Origin: Chlorokybus atmophyticus | Taxonomy: Eukaryota > Streptophyta > Chlorokybophyceae > Chlorokybales > Chlorokybaceae | DNA: 64,000 nt | NCBI GenBank assembly: GCA_009103225.1 | Contig: RHPI01000810.1 | Span: 1,614,132 to 1,678,131 of the forward strand | Direction: 5' to 3' | In this document: positions 35,736 to 46,599 of the stretch, piece by piece | Layout: every line of letters starts with the position of its first letter | Numbering within the stretch: position 1 is the stretch's first letter | The notes under the pieces: model-generated | What the model was told of the DNA's origin: nothing | Seen by the model: the letters and a program-made list of their open reading frames with translations, nothing else | The model's database searches: none | Translations under genes and position numbers: made by a program

Positions 35736-37607
35736 TTCCACTCATGCAAACTGTGTAAACAGCACTACCTATAGTAGTGGCTTGTTGACGCACAATGTCA
35801 CCCTCTGTGCTCAAGTGAGTGTGGTTGCATTCTGTACATCAGAAGTGCAGCTTGTAGTTGTATACATCTCAGTGCATTGATGTCACCGCCATTGAATAGT
35901 GTGCACAATCACTAGTGTGTTAGGTAAAAGCAACATTGGAGATATCGTTGTAGAGTATAAACACTCTACCCTTCATACACCTTCACCATCGCATCAGCTG
36001 TATGAGCAGGCCCACCCCTTTTTCGCCAATAAAAGAAAGGAACCTCAGCAGCTGGAGCCCAACCTCCAACCTTACCTACGAGCGCGCAAGTGAAGGGAGC
36101 TCTTACCGTAGCAGCAGAGGCTCACGCCCCGTCTCCGGCTTCACCTCCTTTCACTCCACTCCTTGTCAGCGAGCATCTCCACCTGCGTCGCACAATGACG
36201 ACGACTAGATGGAGCCTTCCAGCTCCACCAACTCCCTGCGCTTCTCCTGATGCCCTGGCACCACCTCACTTGATGAGTTTATCATCAAGTTCCACCTCAA
36301 GATGCGGCAGCAAGCCCTCAAGAGCAAAGTTTAGACAGATGAGGTCTCGTTTCATGTGTCCGCACAGTACCTTGATCGCGAAGCACACGATGTGTGGAAA
36401 TCCGTTGCTGAGTTGCATAAGATTGACGGCTACGGCGAGCTAACCAATACCACAGCCTCCACATCAGTGCATAGCCCATCAGCTGATGTCCTTATAGCAG
36501 CGGCCCCACCAGCCTTATTCACTGGTCTCACCCTAGCCACAAAAAATGAAGAAGTTAAGGTGGTAGTGGCTTTTTTAACTCCTGCAAAGATCGAGGCCAA
36601 GAAGGCTGATCACCGGATTATGATACTCGACCGCACCGCTGCCATCATCAAGGAGCAACGAGAGGAGAAGCAAGCTGCAGCATTGAACATGGCTACTCCC
36701 CTGCTACCAACATCGGGCTCGCGACTGCAACAGGAGGTAGTGTTTTCACCCTCGGATCGGTGGCATTGCGTGCACCCGCGCTTACGTTGGGCACTGCCAT
36801 GTCGGACTCTCCTTTGAAAAACCTTTACGCCGTATTTCGGCGTACGTTCCCACCTCAACCAACATTAAGGTGGAGGGGTTGAGGCGCTTTCGATGGAAGT
36901 TTAACGAGGACCTCTTCGGCTATATTCGCGGATGGATGGGGTTTGAAGACACCGTCTATAAGATGAGGAGGCGGCAGCAGTGGTGTATGTAGCCTAGTTG
37001 GATCCCAACTTGAGCAAGTTAACGCGCCTGACGCTGAACTACAGCAGGCTCTTGGCTACACCCGCAAGGAAGCTTTCGAAATTGCACAAGCCATCCACAA
37101 GCGCGCGGTGTATGAGAAAGCAGTGCTGGACACCAACTGCAGTGCCTCACGGCCTATGGCAGGCACAAGTGCGGAGACCCCTCGGTGAGACCGCAGCCAT
37201 GAGACTCAAGGAGTCCACAACAAGGATAAACGGTCAGCTCATGCTGACCTTGTTGCTCAAGTGCTGTGCCATCGATGTGGTCGGCATGGCCACTATAAGC
37301 AGGAGTGCACCCAAGATTACGGCAACCTTGTGTGCGACTACTGCCACAAGACGGGACACTCGAAGACAGTATGCTGGCTCAAGTTTCCCGAGCTGCGGCC
37401 CTTTATTGGCTACAACAACAGCAACAGCGCTGGTGGCTACCGCGACAACAACAACAACAACGCTGGTGGCTACAATAACAACAACAATGCTAGTGGCCAC
37501 AACAACGGCAACAACGCTGGTGGCAACCACTCCAATATCCCCAATGCCGGCAACTGCAAAGAGGAGCCGGGATACAGAGGGAACCGCCCTCCATAACGCA
37601 AAGAACC
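35736..37607 (+). pseudogene. Broken gag region of a Ty3/gypsy-like element (element 4)
   Basis: Plus strand. A Ser-rich lead (GSRPVSGFTSFHS) is followed after stops by TTSLDEFIIKFHLKMRQQAL, SAQYLDREAHDVWKSVAELH and, at 37261-37377, two CCHC zinc knuckles (CHRCGRHGHYKQEC and CDYCHKTGHSKTVC). A Gly/Asn-rich tail ends at a stop near 37596. Frameshifts and stops separate the pieces. The N-terminal part resembles minus-strand sequence at 47640-47880 (TTNLENFIVKFDSKM), so this is a relative of element 2 lying in the opposite direction. It is cut at 37608 by element 1; no pol follows. Confidence 0.75.
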
Positions 37608-38279
37608 TGTGACGGTGCTCGTGCCTTGTCACCTGTGAGTTGGTCCAATCCACAACCCTCTCACCAAGACACGGTATTCACACCGGAACCTTGCCCCCTC
37701 TGCCAAGCACACACGCGCGCCCCGCCACTCGCGTACGCACGCGCATGCGCTCGAAGCTACACACCGACTTGTGTAGCGCCTTGGATCGTCACACAAGCAT
37801 GCACACACCGGTGGGCACACGCTAGCAACCCCTGCTAACCACCACCAAGCTTGCACACAAGAAACTAGGGAGCTAAAGGTTGTATTGCAAATTGTAGAAT
37901 GTCACTTTTATACCTACCAGTCTGCACATGCTACTGTCTAGCCGATTCTAGCGCTAGACGGAACTAGAAGCTAAGATATCCTTGCAGAATCTTGTAGTAC
38001 ACTTTTGGACCTTTCCAACGCACCAAAGATCTCCTAATTTGCTGCTCATATGGTCAAGTTATACTACTTGGCGCCAGGCCTTTCCAGAAATCTGGTCGAG
38101 CCCTTCTCGACTGGCCCTCCGTTTTCTGGCACCTTCCGGACTGGTCTTGGGGCCCCGGTCGATATCCGCGGCAGACTCATAACTCGCTGATATCCGCCAC
38201 AAGTCATTTAAAACATGTACCTTACAAATAAGGCCTAAAACGGCCATGAAAATCACAGAATTTGGCCTTGACTGTTACA
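37608..38279 (-). repeat. 3' LTR of element 1
   Basis: 672 bp, nearly identical to the 42452-43123 copy. The polyprotein stop codon lies inside its first bases. Confidence 0.92.
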
Positions 38280-41200
38280 CTCCTCCCCCCCCAGGTGAGC
38301 TTCGTCCTCGAAGCTCGCGAGGTTGTCGTCGAGCAAGATAGGCACGCACAACGTCTTGAGCATTAGTCAAGTGTGCCTCTGGCTCCCAGAATGCTTCATG
38401 CAACGGATAGCCCTTCCATTTCACTAAGAACTTGCGTACGCCATGCACAAACTTCTCACCAAGGATGTCTTCTACCTCCCACTCGGGTTCACCGTCCGTG
38501 CCAACTTCGGGGGGTGGCCTTTTTGGCGGTTGTCCTCGATATGCTTTCCGAAGGGAGACGTGAAAAACGGGGTGCACACGCATGGTGTCGGGTAGCTCCA
38601 ACTTGTACGCCACGTCCGAGATAACTTTGCTGACCTTAAATGGTCCCAACCAGCGTTCATTCAGCTTGCGAACTCCCGTACGCACCTGGACGTGCTTCGC
38701 GGAGAGTAACACAATGTCGCCTTCCTGAAACGTGAGGTGTCGGCGATGCGCGTCCGCGTACTGCTTCTGCCGATTTTGTGCCACCAATAACGCATCCCTA
38801 GCTGCCTTGTTAATGTCCGCGCACTTTGTAAGGAAGTCATTAGCTGCCTCCACACGCACGTCATGTCGTCGCGGTGTCCATGCCGTCAACGGTGTCAATG
38901 GATGTTGCCCGTAGTTCATAAGGAAGGGAGTGACACCTGTGCTTGCATTGTGGTGGTTGTTGATCGCAAACTCAACCAACTCAAGCAGCTCCTCCCAATT
39001 GTCTTGTCGCGCGTTAACGTAGCAACGCAGCATGTCCTCGATCACACGGTTGGCCCGCTCCGTTTGCCCATCAGTTTGCGGGTGGAATGCCGTGCTAAAC
39101 TTCAGTGTGGTACCCAGTGCACTATGCAGCGCCTCCCAAAACTTACTTGTAAAGCGCGGGTCGCGATCACTCACAATGCTTCGTGGTAATCCATGAGAAC
39201 GAAATACATGCTTCACGAACAAGCGTGCTGCCTCCGGTGCCGTGCAAGACTCACTACACGGTGCCAAGCGTACTATTTTGCTGGTTTTATCGACGAACAC
39301 AAGTATAGCGTCGTACCCTTCTTTTGTCTTTGGTAGCCCCGTGACAAAGTCCATGGTAACTTGCTCCCACTTGGACAATGGCACAGGGAGAGGTTGCAGC
39401 AACCCACCTGGCTTTTGGTTGCTTGCCTTCACCCTTTGGCATGCGTCGCACAACGCCACGTAGTCGCGCACATCGCGATGCATCTCTCGCCAGTAAAAAC
39501 GCTGTTTTAAGCTTGCCAAAGTCCTTTCCAACCCTTGGTGACCAGCAATGGGCACGTCATGAGCTTCCTTCAGCAACTTCACACGGATATGCGCGACGTT
39601 GGGGATGTACAAGCGCCCATGGTGCCACAGCAGCCCGTCGCGCATTGACCAGTGCCCACTTGTGTCCGTAGCTGTATTTTTCAGCTCTTGCAACACTTTC
39701 ATACCCTCCGTATCTTCACGAAGCACTTGCCGAATCTGGTCGGTCCACTCGGGCTGCATTTGAGCGAGTGCCTCAATTGCATTAAGCCGGCTCAGCGCGT
39801 CAGCAACACCATTTGACGTACCGGGCTTGTACTTGGTATCGAAGTCAAAAAGTTGAAAGAACTCAAGCCATCGAGCTTGTCTGCGACTCAGATGAGGTTG
39901 TGTTTGTAAGTACTTCAGTGGAGAGTGATCCGTCTCAAGCACGAACTTTTTGCCTTCCAGAAAACAACGCCATTGTCGTAGCGCCATGACTTGCGCTAAA
40001 AGTTCCTTCTCGTGCACGGGGTAATTCAGCTCCGCACCACTCATCTTCTTGCTGAAGAATGCTACTGGTTGAAGGCCGTTGCCATGGTCTTGCTGCAAAA
40101 CAGCTCCTACGACTGTGTCGGACGCGTTGCAAGCTAAAATAAATGTCCTTTCCATGTTGGGGTGAGCCAGGATCAGTGCCTCCGTCAGCGTCTTCTTCAA
40201 CGCAGCAAATGCATGTTCCTCTGTTGCTGACCAGCTCCAATGCTTTCCCTTCTTGAGTAGGGTAGTCAAGGGAGCAGCTATGCGCGAAAACCCCATGATA
40301 AACTTGCGATAATACCCCGCAAGGCCTAAAAAGGACATCACCTCCTTTACATTGGTCGGGGCAGCCCACTCGCGCACCACCTGCACTTTGTTGGGGTCCG
40401 GCTTGATGCCTTCATGCGACACAATGTGGCCTAGGTACTCCACCTCTCGAAGCAAGAATTTGCACTTCTGTAGCTGGGCGTACAACTTGTGTTCGCGCAA
40501 ACGCTGCAACACGCGCCGTAGAAGTGCCACGTGCTCCTCCTTTGTTGTCGCGTACACCAAAATGTCGTCGAGGTACACGAGGACTCCCTTACCTATTAAG
40601 TCAGCAAAAACGCTGTTCATAAGCGTTTGAAATGTTGACGGTGCGTTCGTAAGTCCGAAGGACATGACCAACCACTCGTAGTGCCCATAACGTGTGTTAA
40701 AAGCTGTTTTCTCCACATCCTCAAGCGCGATGCGAATTTCGTGATAACCTCCAGCAAGATCAAGTGTTGTAAAGTATTGCGCACCTTGCAATTGCTCCAG
40801 CAACTCGTCGATACGTGGGAGTGGAAAGCAATTCCTCTTCGTGATGTTGTTGAGAGCTCGGTAGTCGACGCACATGCGCAAGCTCCCGTTCTTCTTTCGT
40901 ACAAACAAAATAGGTGCACCATAGGGGGACTTACTAGGCCTGATGTAGCCTCTTTTCAGCAAGTCCGCCACCTGCCTCTCGGCCTCTTCCAGCTCCAAAG
41001 GTGACAACTTGTATACGGGTCGATACGGTGGCTTGTGCACGCCTTCAATCAGCTCCACACGGTGGTCGACGCTCCGTGGAGGTGGTAGACCAGATGGAAG
41101 TCCGTCCACCATGATATCTTGGTATTCTTTAACAAGTTTACACACCTCGGGGTCCATAGTAGCTGTCTGAACATCGTCACTCAGCTCCGGTGCTGACTTT

Positions 41201-42357
41201 GCAGTGTTTTCGCGCACCACGCACAACCATGCAGCCTTTGCCTTCCGTGGAGACAATAACTTCCTCAATTGCACATAAGAGATCTGGGCAATTGTCGTAC
41301 CACCTAATTGTGCGTGCCGCGCCTCGATGACGTCCGATGCAGCTTGAATGGACTCTCCACCGTTTCGTTCAATGGTGTTGACGCGACGATCACGCCGAGG
41401 GTTGCCATCCGGTGTTGGCCTTTGCATGCTTCGTCTGGGGCATCCGTACGCCAAATGCTCTGTCGACCCACACACATCACACTTGCACACACCTTTACCT
41501 CTTTCACCACGTCCGCCGTGCTTCGCCTCACTTCCATGCGTGTGTATGGCACCCACCTCCATTGGTGCAGGCCCAGAGTCAGCTCCACCTCCATTGGCAA
41601 GTGCTAAACTTGGTTCTCCTCGTCTCCATGCATGTTGAACGCCTCCCCGGGGCCGATCACCATGCCTTTGCCTCCAGTCACTGTTTCTTGTGGTGGACTT
41701 GAAGTACAACGCATCGAGACGCTCCGCGATGCGTATAGCCTCCGCGAGTGTCTTCGAGTCCCGTAGCTCCACTTCTTTACGCCCCAAAGGTTTTAAACCA
41801 CGTGTATACCTGTCCAACTGCTCCTCCTCGGTCATGTTGGGTATGGACATCACCAATCGCTGAAACGCGGCCGTGTACGCCATCACCGACCCCATTTGCA
41901 CAAGGGCTGCAAGTTTGTCGCGTGCGGCCTTCACGCTCTCAACGGGAACAAATTGATGCCTGACCTCCAGTGCCAACTCTTCCATGGTGGTCAATGGTTG
42001 CGCCAACCCGTTTGCAACACGCGTACATCGATGCCTCCACGACACAAGTGCTGCACCTTCAAGCAATGTCGCTGCAACCTCCACGTGCAGATGCGTGGGC
42101 ACCTCCGTGAGCTTCAACCAAAACGATACTTGAAAAACCCATTCATCCACTGCATCTCCATCACGTTGACCCCTAAATGGCTTGGGCTTTGGCACCTTCA
42201 CATGCACGCGCGAGCTTGATGCCATGGGAATTTGTACACGCGCCATCGCATGCTCATACGCCTCGCGTTGTGCTTGTGCCGCCGCTTGAGTGTGATGAAG
42301 CTCTTCCCTCAGTGCCAAGATGGCAGCTTGAAGCTCTTCCATGCGAGCATCCTCCAT
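38275..42357 (-). CDS. Gag-Pol polyprotein of element 1 (protease missing)
   Basis: 1360 residues from the first ATG (42357). Order: coiled-coil lead (LQAAILALREELHHTQ), retrotransposon gag domain, one CCHC knuckle (CDVCGSTEHLAYGC), reverse transcriptase with the YLDDIL active site, RNase H, integrase with an HHCC zinc domain (AGHQGLERTLASLKQRFYW ... CDACQ) and DDE core (FVTGLP, SDRDPRF, HPQTDGQTERANR), and a C-terminal chromodomain (VRKFLVKWKGYPLHEAFWEP). No DSG/DTG aspartic protease lies between the knuckle and reverse transcriptase; only ~115 residues separate the knuckle from KPPYRPVYKLSP. The related element 3 does have DSGA there. The stop TAA is formed by the first LTR bases (TG-TAA-C). 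Confidence 0.93.
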   Translation of the reverse strand: MEDARMEELQAAILALREELHHTQAAAQAQREAYEHAMARVQIPMASSSRVHVKVPKPKPFRGQRDGDAVDEWVFQVSFWLKLTEVPTHLHVEVAATLLEGAALVSWRHRCTRVANGLAQPLTTMEELALEVRHQFVPVESVKAARDKLAALVQMGSVMAYTAAFQRLVMSIPNMTEEEQLDRYTRGLKPLGRKEVELRDSKTLAEAIRIAERLDALYFKSTTRNSDWRQRHGDRPRGGVQHAWRRGEPSLALANGGGADSGPAPMEVGAIHTHGSEAKHGGRGERGKGVCKCDVCGSTEHLAYGCPRRSMQRPTPDGNPRRDRRVNTIERNGGESIQAASDVIEARHAQLGGTTIAQISYVQLRKLLSPRKAKAAWLCVVRENTAKSAPELSDDVQTATMDPEVCKLVKEYQDIMVDGLPSGLPPPRSVDHRVELIEGVHKPPYRPVYKLSPLELEEAERQVADLLKRGYIRPSKSPYGAPILFVRKKNGSLRMCVDYRALNNITKRNCFPLPRIDELLEQLQGAQYFTTLDLAGGYHEIRIALEDVEKTAFNTRYGHYEWLVMSFGLTNAPSTFQTLMNSVFADLIGKGVLVYLDDILVYATTKEEHVALLRRVLQRLREHKLYAQLQKCKFLLREVEYLGHIVSHEGIKPDPNKVQVVREWAAPTNVKEVMSFLGLAGYYRKFIMGFSRIAAPLTTLLKKGKHWSWSATEEHAFAALKKTLTEALILAHPNMERTFILACNASDTVVGAVLQQDHGNGLQPVAFFSKKMSGAELNYPVHEKELLAQVMALRQWRCFLEGKKFVLETDHSPLKYLQTQPHLSRRQARWLEFFQLFDFDTKYKPGTSNGVADALSRLNAIEALAQMQPEWTDQIRQVLREDTEGMKVLQELKNTATDTSGHWSMRDGLLWHHGRLYIPNVAHIRVKLLKEAHDVPIAGHQGLERTLASLKQRFYWREMHRDVRDYVALCDACQRVKASNQKPGGLLQPLPVPLSKWEQVTMDFVTGLPKTKEGYDAILVFVDKTSKIVRLAPCSESCTAPEAARLFVKHVFRSHGLPRSIVSDRDPRFTSKFWEALHSALGTTLKFSTAFHPQTDGQTERANRVIEDMLRCYVNARQDNWEELLELVEFAINNHHNASTGVTPFLMNYGQHPLTPLTAWTPRRHDVRVEAANDFLTKCADINKAARDALLVAQNRQKQYADAHRRHLTFQEGDIVLLSAKHVQVRTGVRKLNERWLGPFKVSKVISDVAYKLELPDTMRVHPVFHVSLRKAYRGQPPKRPPPEVGTDGEPEWEVEDILGEKFVHGVRKFLVKWKGYPLHEAFWEPEAHLTNAQDVVRAYLARRQPRELRGRSSPGGGGV

Positions 42358-42451
42358 CTCCACTAACACACTACACTCCGCTTCCGAATGAAAAGTGTAA
42401 ACGCCCACACACTTCCTCTCTCACCTTCGTAAACCTTGCTCCGAAACCAGT

Positions 42452-43123
42452 TGTGACGGTGCTCGTGCCTTGTCACCTGTGAGTTGGTCCAATCCACAAC
42501 CCTCTCACCAAGACACGGTATTCACATCGGAACCTTGCCCCCTCTGCCAAGCACACACGCGCGCCCCGCCACTCGCGTACGCACGCGCATGCGCTCGAAG
42601 CTACACACCGACTTGTATAGCGCCTTGGATCGTCACACAAGCAAGCGCACACCAGTGGACACACGCTAGCAACCCCTTCTAGCCACCACCAAGCTTGCAC
42701 ACAAGAAACTAGGGAGCTAAAGGTTCTATTGCAAATTGTAGAATGTCACTTTTATACCTACCAGTCTGCACATGCTACTGTCTAGCCGATTCTAGCGCTA
42801 GACGGAACTAGAAGCTAAGATATCCTTGCAGAATCTTGTAGTACACTTCTAGACCTTTCCAACGCACCAAAGATCTCCTAATTTGCTGCTCATATGGTCA
42901 AGTTATACTACTTGGCGCCAGGCCCTTCCAGAAATCTGGTCGAGCCCTTCTCGACTGGCCCTCCGTTTTCTGGCACCTTCCGGACTGGTCTTGGGGCCCC
43001 GGTCGATATCCGCGGCAGACTCATAACTCGCCGATATCCGCCACAAGTCATTAAAAACATGTACCTTACAAATAAGGCCTAAAACGGCCATGAAAATCAC
43101 AGAATTTGGCCTTGACTGTTACA
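42452..43123 (-). repeat. 5' LTR of element 1
   Basis: 672 bp, TGTAACAG...GTCACA in element orientation, inner end followed by the primer-binding site. It should contain the promoter of element 1. Confidence 0.92.
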
Positions 43124-43285
43124 CCCATGGTGACAAGTGCTTTGTGCAGCTGGTCTGCTGCTGCTGGGTAGTACGGGCAGGTGGAGTCGGTGTTCTCCCT
43201 AATGTACATGCTGTGCTGTAGCACACAAAATCAACAAGCCACCCCCCTGGGCTTTGGGGGAGGTTCCAGCTCCATAGCTCAGCTG

Positions 43286-43657
43286 CTAACGCAAGTGAGG
43301 AGGGCCGTTGGTACGGCAATCGTCGCACCAATACTCCTCCATAGGTATCGCGTCCAAAGGTGGCTCTAGGCAGTAGCAATGCAGGCCATTGTTGCAGCCA
43401 TCGCAGAGCATCATGAGTGCGTCGTCGCCGGCGCTGCCGCAGCGTTCACAGCGTGTGCTGCGCGCGGGACGAGGGTGGTGGATACGCCCGGAGCCGGCTA
43501 CGTAGGGAAGGTGACATGGCGCACAGTTCACCATGTTGTCCTTCAACCTCTCGCCGTTTTGACCAAGGAGGTCCAGCACCCCTGTGGGGTACACTTTGAG
43601 TACTTTGTAGACGGTGCGGCCTACGGAGGTGTCAAGCGTGTCTTTGGTGGCTGCCAT
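43286..43657 (-). pseudogene. Integrase C-terminal tail plus PHD finger of element 2
   Basis: Same frame as the integrase and separated from it by one TAA at 43679-43681. First an SH3-like integrase tail (GDFAYRMAATKDTL, LKVYPTGVLDLLGQNGERL), then a C4HC3 zinc finger: RCERCGSAGDDALMMLCDGC, HCYCLEPPLDAIP, YWCDDC. Cysteine and histidine spacing, and the Trp two residues before the final CxxC, fit a PHD finger. PHD fingers read histone H3 tails. Here it takes the place of the chromodomain of element 1. It ends RTNGPPHLR with a stop. Confidence 0.85.
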
Positions 43658-43678
43658 GCGATAGGCAAAGTCCCCCGC

Positions 43679-44911
43679 TTAGAACAGCCGTTGGCGCTCT
43701 TCGTAGAAGCCGCTGCGTACGCGTTCGTAGCGCAGCGTGTCGTGATGCTGCGCGATGCGCAGGCTGTTGAAGGCCATGGGGACGGTGCGCTCGAAAAGCG
43801 CTGCGCGCGTGGTGATGTCGTGGTGCATCCAGTCAGGGTCGTCGAGGTTGTTCACGACGCGATCCACCTCCTGCTGCGCACGGAAGGGGAGCAATGGTGG
43901 TCGCCCGAACAGCAGGTAGTACGGGCTGTACTCCCGCAGAGCCGCCTGCCTTGACAATCGATACCCAAGGGCCACCCACGAGAGGTGGTCATCCCAAGTG
44001 TTCTTCTCGTACTCCAGCACGTATTTGCGGAGTGCCTTCTCGATGGTCTGTACTGTACGCTCGGCGAGGCCGTCGGCTTGAGGGTGATCACGCGAGGTAC
44101 GGCGGTGGTCGATGTAACATTTGTCCAAGAGGGTGTCGAATTCCCCTCTAAACTTAATACCTTGGTCAGTGATGACCTCGGCGCAGCTGCCAAATCGGCT
44201 GAGAACGTGAGAGAGGAAGGCTTGAGACACCCCCCTGCTGCTCTTGTCGGGTAATGGTACCAGCTCCACCCATTTGGAGAAGTGCTCGATCATGACCAGG
44301 ATGTACCGATTGCCACGCGTTGAGGGTGCCAAGTCCCCCAAGATGTCGAGTCCCCATCGGTAAAAGAGACCGGAGATGGGGAGTGGGTGCAAGGTGGCGC
44401 TACGCGTGTTGAGGCTGGCGCGCACCATGTCACACTGCTGGCAGTGGCTGACGAACCCCTGCACCTGTTTTGTTAACCCATACCACCAATATTGTGCCCG
44501 CACTAGGCTGACTGTACGCTTGACACCGAAGTGTCCAAGCTCAGTGTGGAGGGAAGTGATAATGCCCTCGCGCGTGCCCGGTGTCGGCACGTCCTTGTCT
44601 TCGTCGTGGAAGCGGCGATACAGCTTGTCACCTGCCCATCGATAGTGACGGGTGCGTTGGTTGACTCGGTCCTTCTCTCGGGCGCTCATGCTGGAGGGAA
44701 GCTGGCCACTTTGGAGAAAAGAGAGTGATGGCTTGTCCTGCCATATGTCCTGCCTGGTGTCAGTGGGCGCCAGCTCTGTGTTATCGACGTCAATCGGTCG
44801 GCTGCGTGGGCGTCTCTCAAGGGTGTGGTTGCCGCAGGGCGGGTAGGCTCCAGGGCAGGAATTTCCTCTGCCACTGCTGAGGCCGTGGTGTTGGTCTTGC
44901 GCCCTGAGCAC
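43679..44911 (-). pseudogene. Integrase of element 2
   Basis: An open frame of about 410 codons. The HHCC zinc domain reads HTELGHFGVKRTVSLVRAQY and CQQCD; the DDE catalytic core has D in LDILGDLAPS, D in VITDQGIKF and E in HPQADGLAERTVQTIEKAL. All three catalytic residues are intact. It ends at a single in-frame TAA before the tail and PHD finger. Confidence 0.88.
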
Positions 44912-44999
44912 AACGCGGCAGCAACAAACATGGCTGCCATGGTGGGGGCTATTGCTGCAAGGACGAGCTCATGCCGAGCTCCAGTTGCATCGTAGGTGC

Positions 45000-46300
45000 T
45001 GAGGTGAGGGTTGCAATTGAGGCCATCGGCGTCTTAGTTGGTGAGGCCAGCGCGGTGGTCGATCTCAAAGTCGTACTCCTGCAACAGCAGGGCCCATCGA
45101 GCAAGTTTCTTTGTCAAATGTTGGTTGGTCATCAGCCATGTGAGGGGCTAATAATCGGTGATCAGTTGGAACTGTCGACCAAAGAGGAAAGGTCGGAAGA
45201 AGGCAATGGCCCACACTGCAGCGAGGCACTCCCCTTCGCAACTGCTGTAGTTGGCCTTGGCGCTGTTGTTGCTTCGGCTGGCGTATGACACCACCCGCTC
45301 CTTCTTGTTCTCATCGTGCTGCACCAGCATTGCTCCCATTCCCAGCTTGCTCCAGTCGGTGTGAAGGATAACAGGCTTGGCGTAGTCCGGACGTTGAAGG
45401 ATGGGAGCGGTGGTGAGCCTGCTCTTCAGCTCCTCGAAGGCCTGCTGTTGCGGCTCATTCTATGCGAGATCCATCTCCTTCTTCAGTAGCTAGTTGAGGG
45501 GCCTTGCGATCTTCGCCAAGTCCTTCACGAACCGGCGATAGTAGTTGGCAAGTCCCAAGAAAGCGCGCAGACGTGTGAGGTCTGTCGGGGCAGGGATAGC
45601 TGCTAGAGCCTCTACTTTTGCCAGCTGCACATACACACCATGGGGCACAATTATGTGCCCTAAGTACAGCACCTTGTGGGTGAAGAAGGTACACTTGTCG
45701 GGGTGTACGGTCATCCCCACTCCCTTGAGGCGTTCCAGCACCGCTTCGATGTGCTGAAGATGCTCTTCGCTGCTGCGGCTGAAGATGAGGATGTCATCGA
45801 TGTAGCACCGCGCGCAGTCCAGCCCCTTCAAGGCCTTGTCCATGACGCGTTAAAACTTGGCGGGGGCATTCTTCAGCCCGAACGGCATTACCTTCCATTG
45901 GTACAACTGTCGGTTGCCCCAGAAGGAGGTCTTGTTCTTGTCCTCGTCCTTGATGGCGATTTGGTTGTACCCTTGACGCATGTCCAGGATGCTGAAGACT
46001 GTGCAGTCTCCCACATCATCAAGATACCCTCTGCAGTGGGCATGGGGTACCTGTCTTGCTTGGTCTTGTTGTTGAGGGGGCGATAGTCGCCACACATGCG
46101 TCGCTCTGTCCAGTTGCCTGCCGAATCCTTCTTCAGTGGCATGACGGTTGCCGCTGCGAAGTCCGATGTCGACTCTTCGATAAGGCCTGCATCAAGCAGC
46201 GCCTTACATCTCTGTTCCACCAGGTCCTCTTCCAACTTGGAGAGCCTGTATTGCCGTCGGAACACCCGCTCAGTGTCCACCAACTCGATGTCCATTTGGT
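45000..46300 (-). pseudogene. Reverse transcriptase and RNase H of element 2, with stops
   Basis: Pieces in order: YRLSKLEEDLVEQRCKALLD, RRMCGDYRPLNNKTKQDRYP, a frameshift near 46030, VFSILDMRQGYNQIAIKDED, then KVMPFGLKNAPAKF and a TAA at 45852, CARCYIDDILIFSRSSEEHL (YIDD active site), FLGLANYYRRFVKDLAKIAR, TAG at about 45491 and 45461, and RNase H (VVSYASRSNNSAKANYSSCE, LITDY then TAG). Most stops are one transition away from the Gln or Trp expected at that place. Confidence 0.85.
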
Positions 46301-46599
46301 ACACTGAGCACGTCCCTAATTCCTTCACATTGGAGCTGAATTGGCTCCTCCATTTGTTGAGGAGAGCCTCCAGCTTCTCTCGAGTGTCTTCTGTGGCTAA
46401 CGGGCCAATGGCATGGTCCCAGGAGGTTGCATTGGCGAGCACGGGAATGTCCTCCACTGTCACTGCTGCTTGCTCCTTCATGTGAACACCCTCGAGGGCT
46501 GTGTGAGCTGCCTTGGTGTCGGCTTCGCGATCAGCCCACCCCCCAACCAAGTGTTCGAGATCCTCGAAGGACACGTGGCGGTCCTGCAATGCGAAGCTC

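Larger units (their letters stand above)
37608..43123 (-). mobile_element. Element 1: complete-looking Ty3/gypsy chromodomain LTR retrotransposon
   Basis: 5516 bp, transcribed on minus. The two 672-bp LTRs (37608-38279 and 42452-43123) start TGTAACAG and end GTCACA in element orientation, and differ at about 14 positions counted by eye (about 2%). A primer-binding site follows the 5' LTR (TGGTTTCGGAGCAAGG, 42432-42447), close to the initiator-Met tRNA complement used by many chromoviruses. A polypurine tract (GGGGGGGGAGGAG, 38280-38292) precedes the 3' LTR. One open frame encodes Gag-Pol. No 5-bp target duplication is visible: flanks are GAACC on the left and CCCAT on the right. Confidence 0.93.

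Noticed and set aside
37608-43123. Element 1 as an endogenous retrovirus with an envelope gene
   Set aside because: The single frame ends with a chromodomain directly before the polypurine tract; no room for or sign of env.
43379-43954. 191-codon open frame on plus strand
   Set aside because: Antisense of the integrase and PHD region of element 2.
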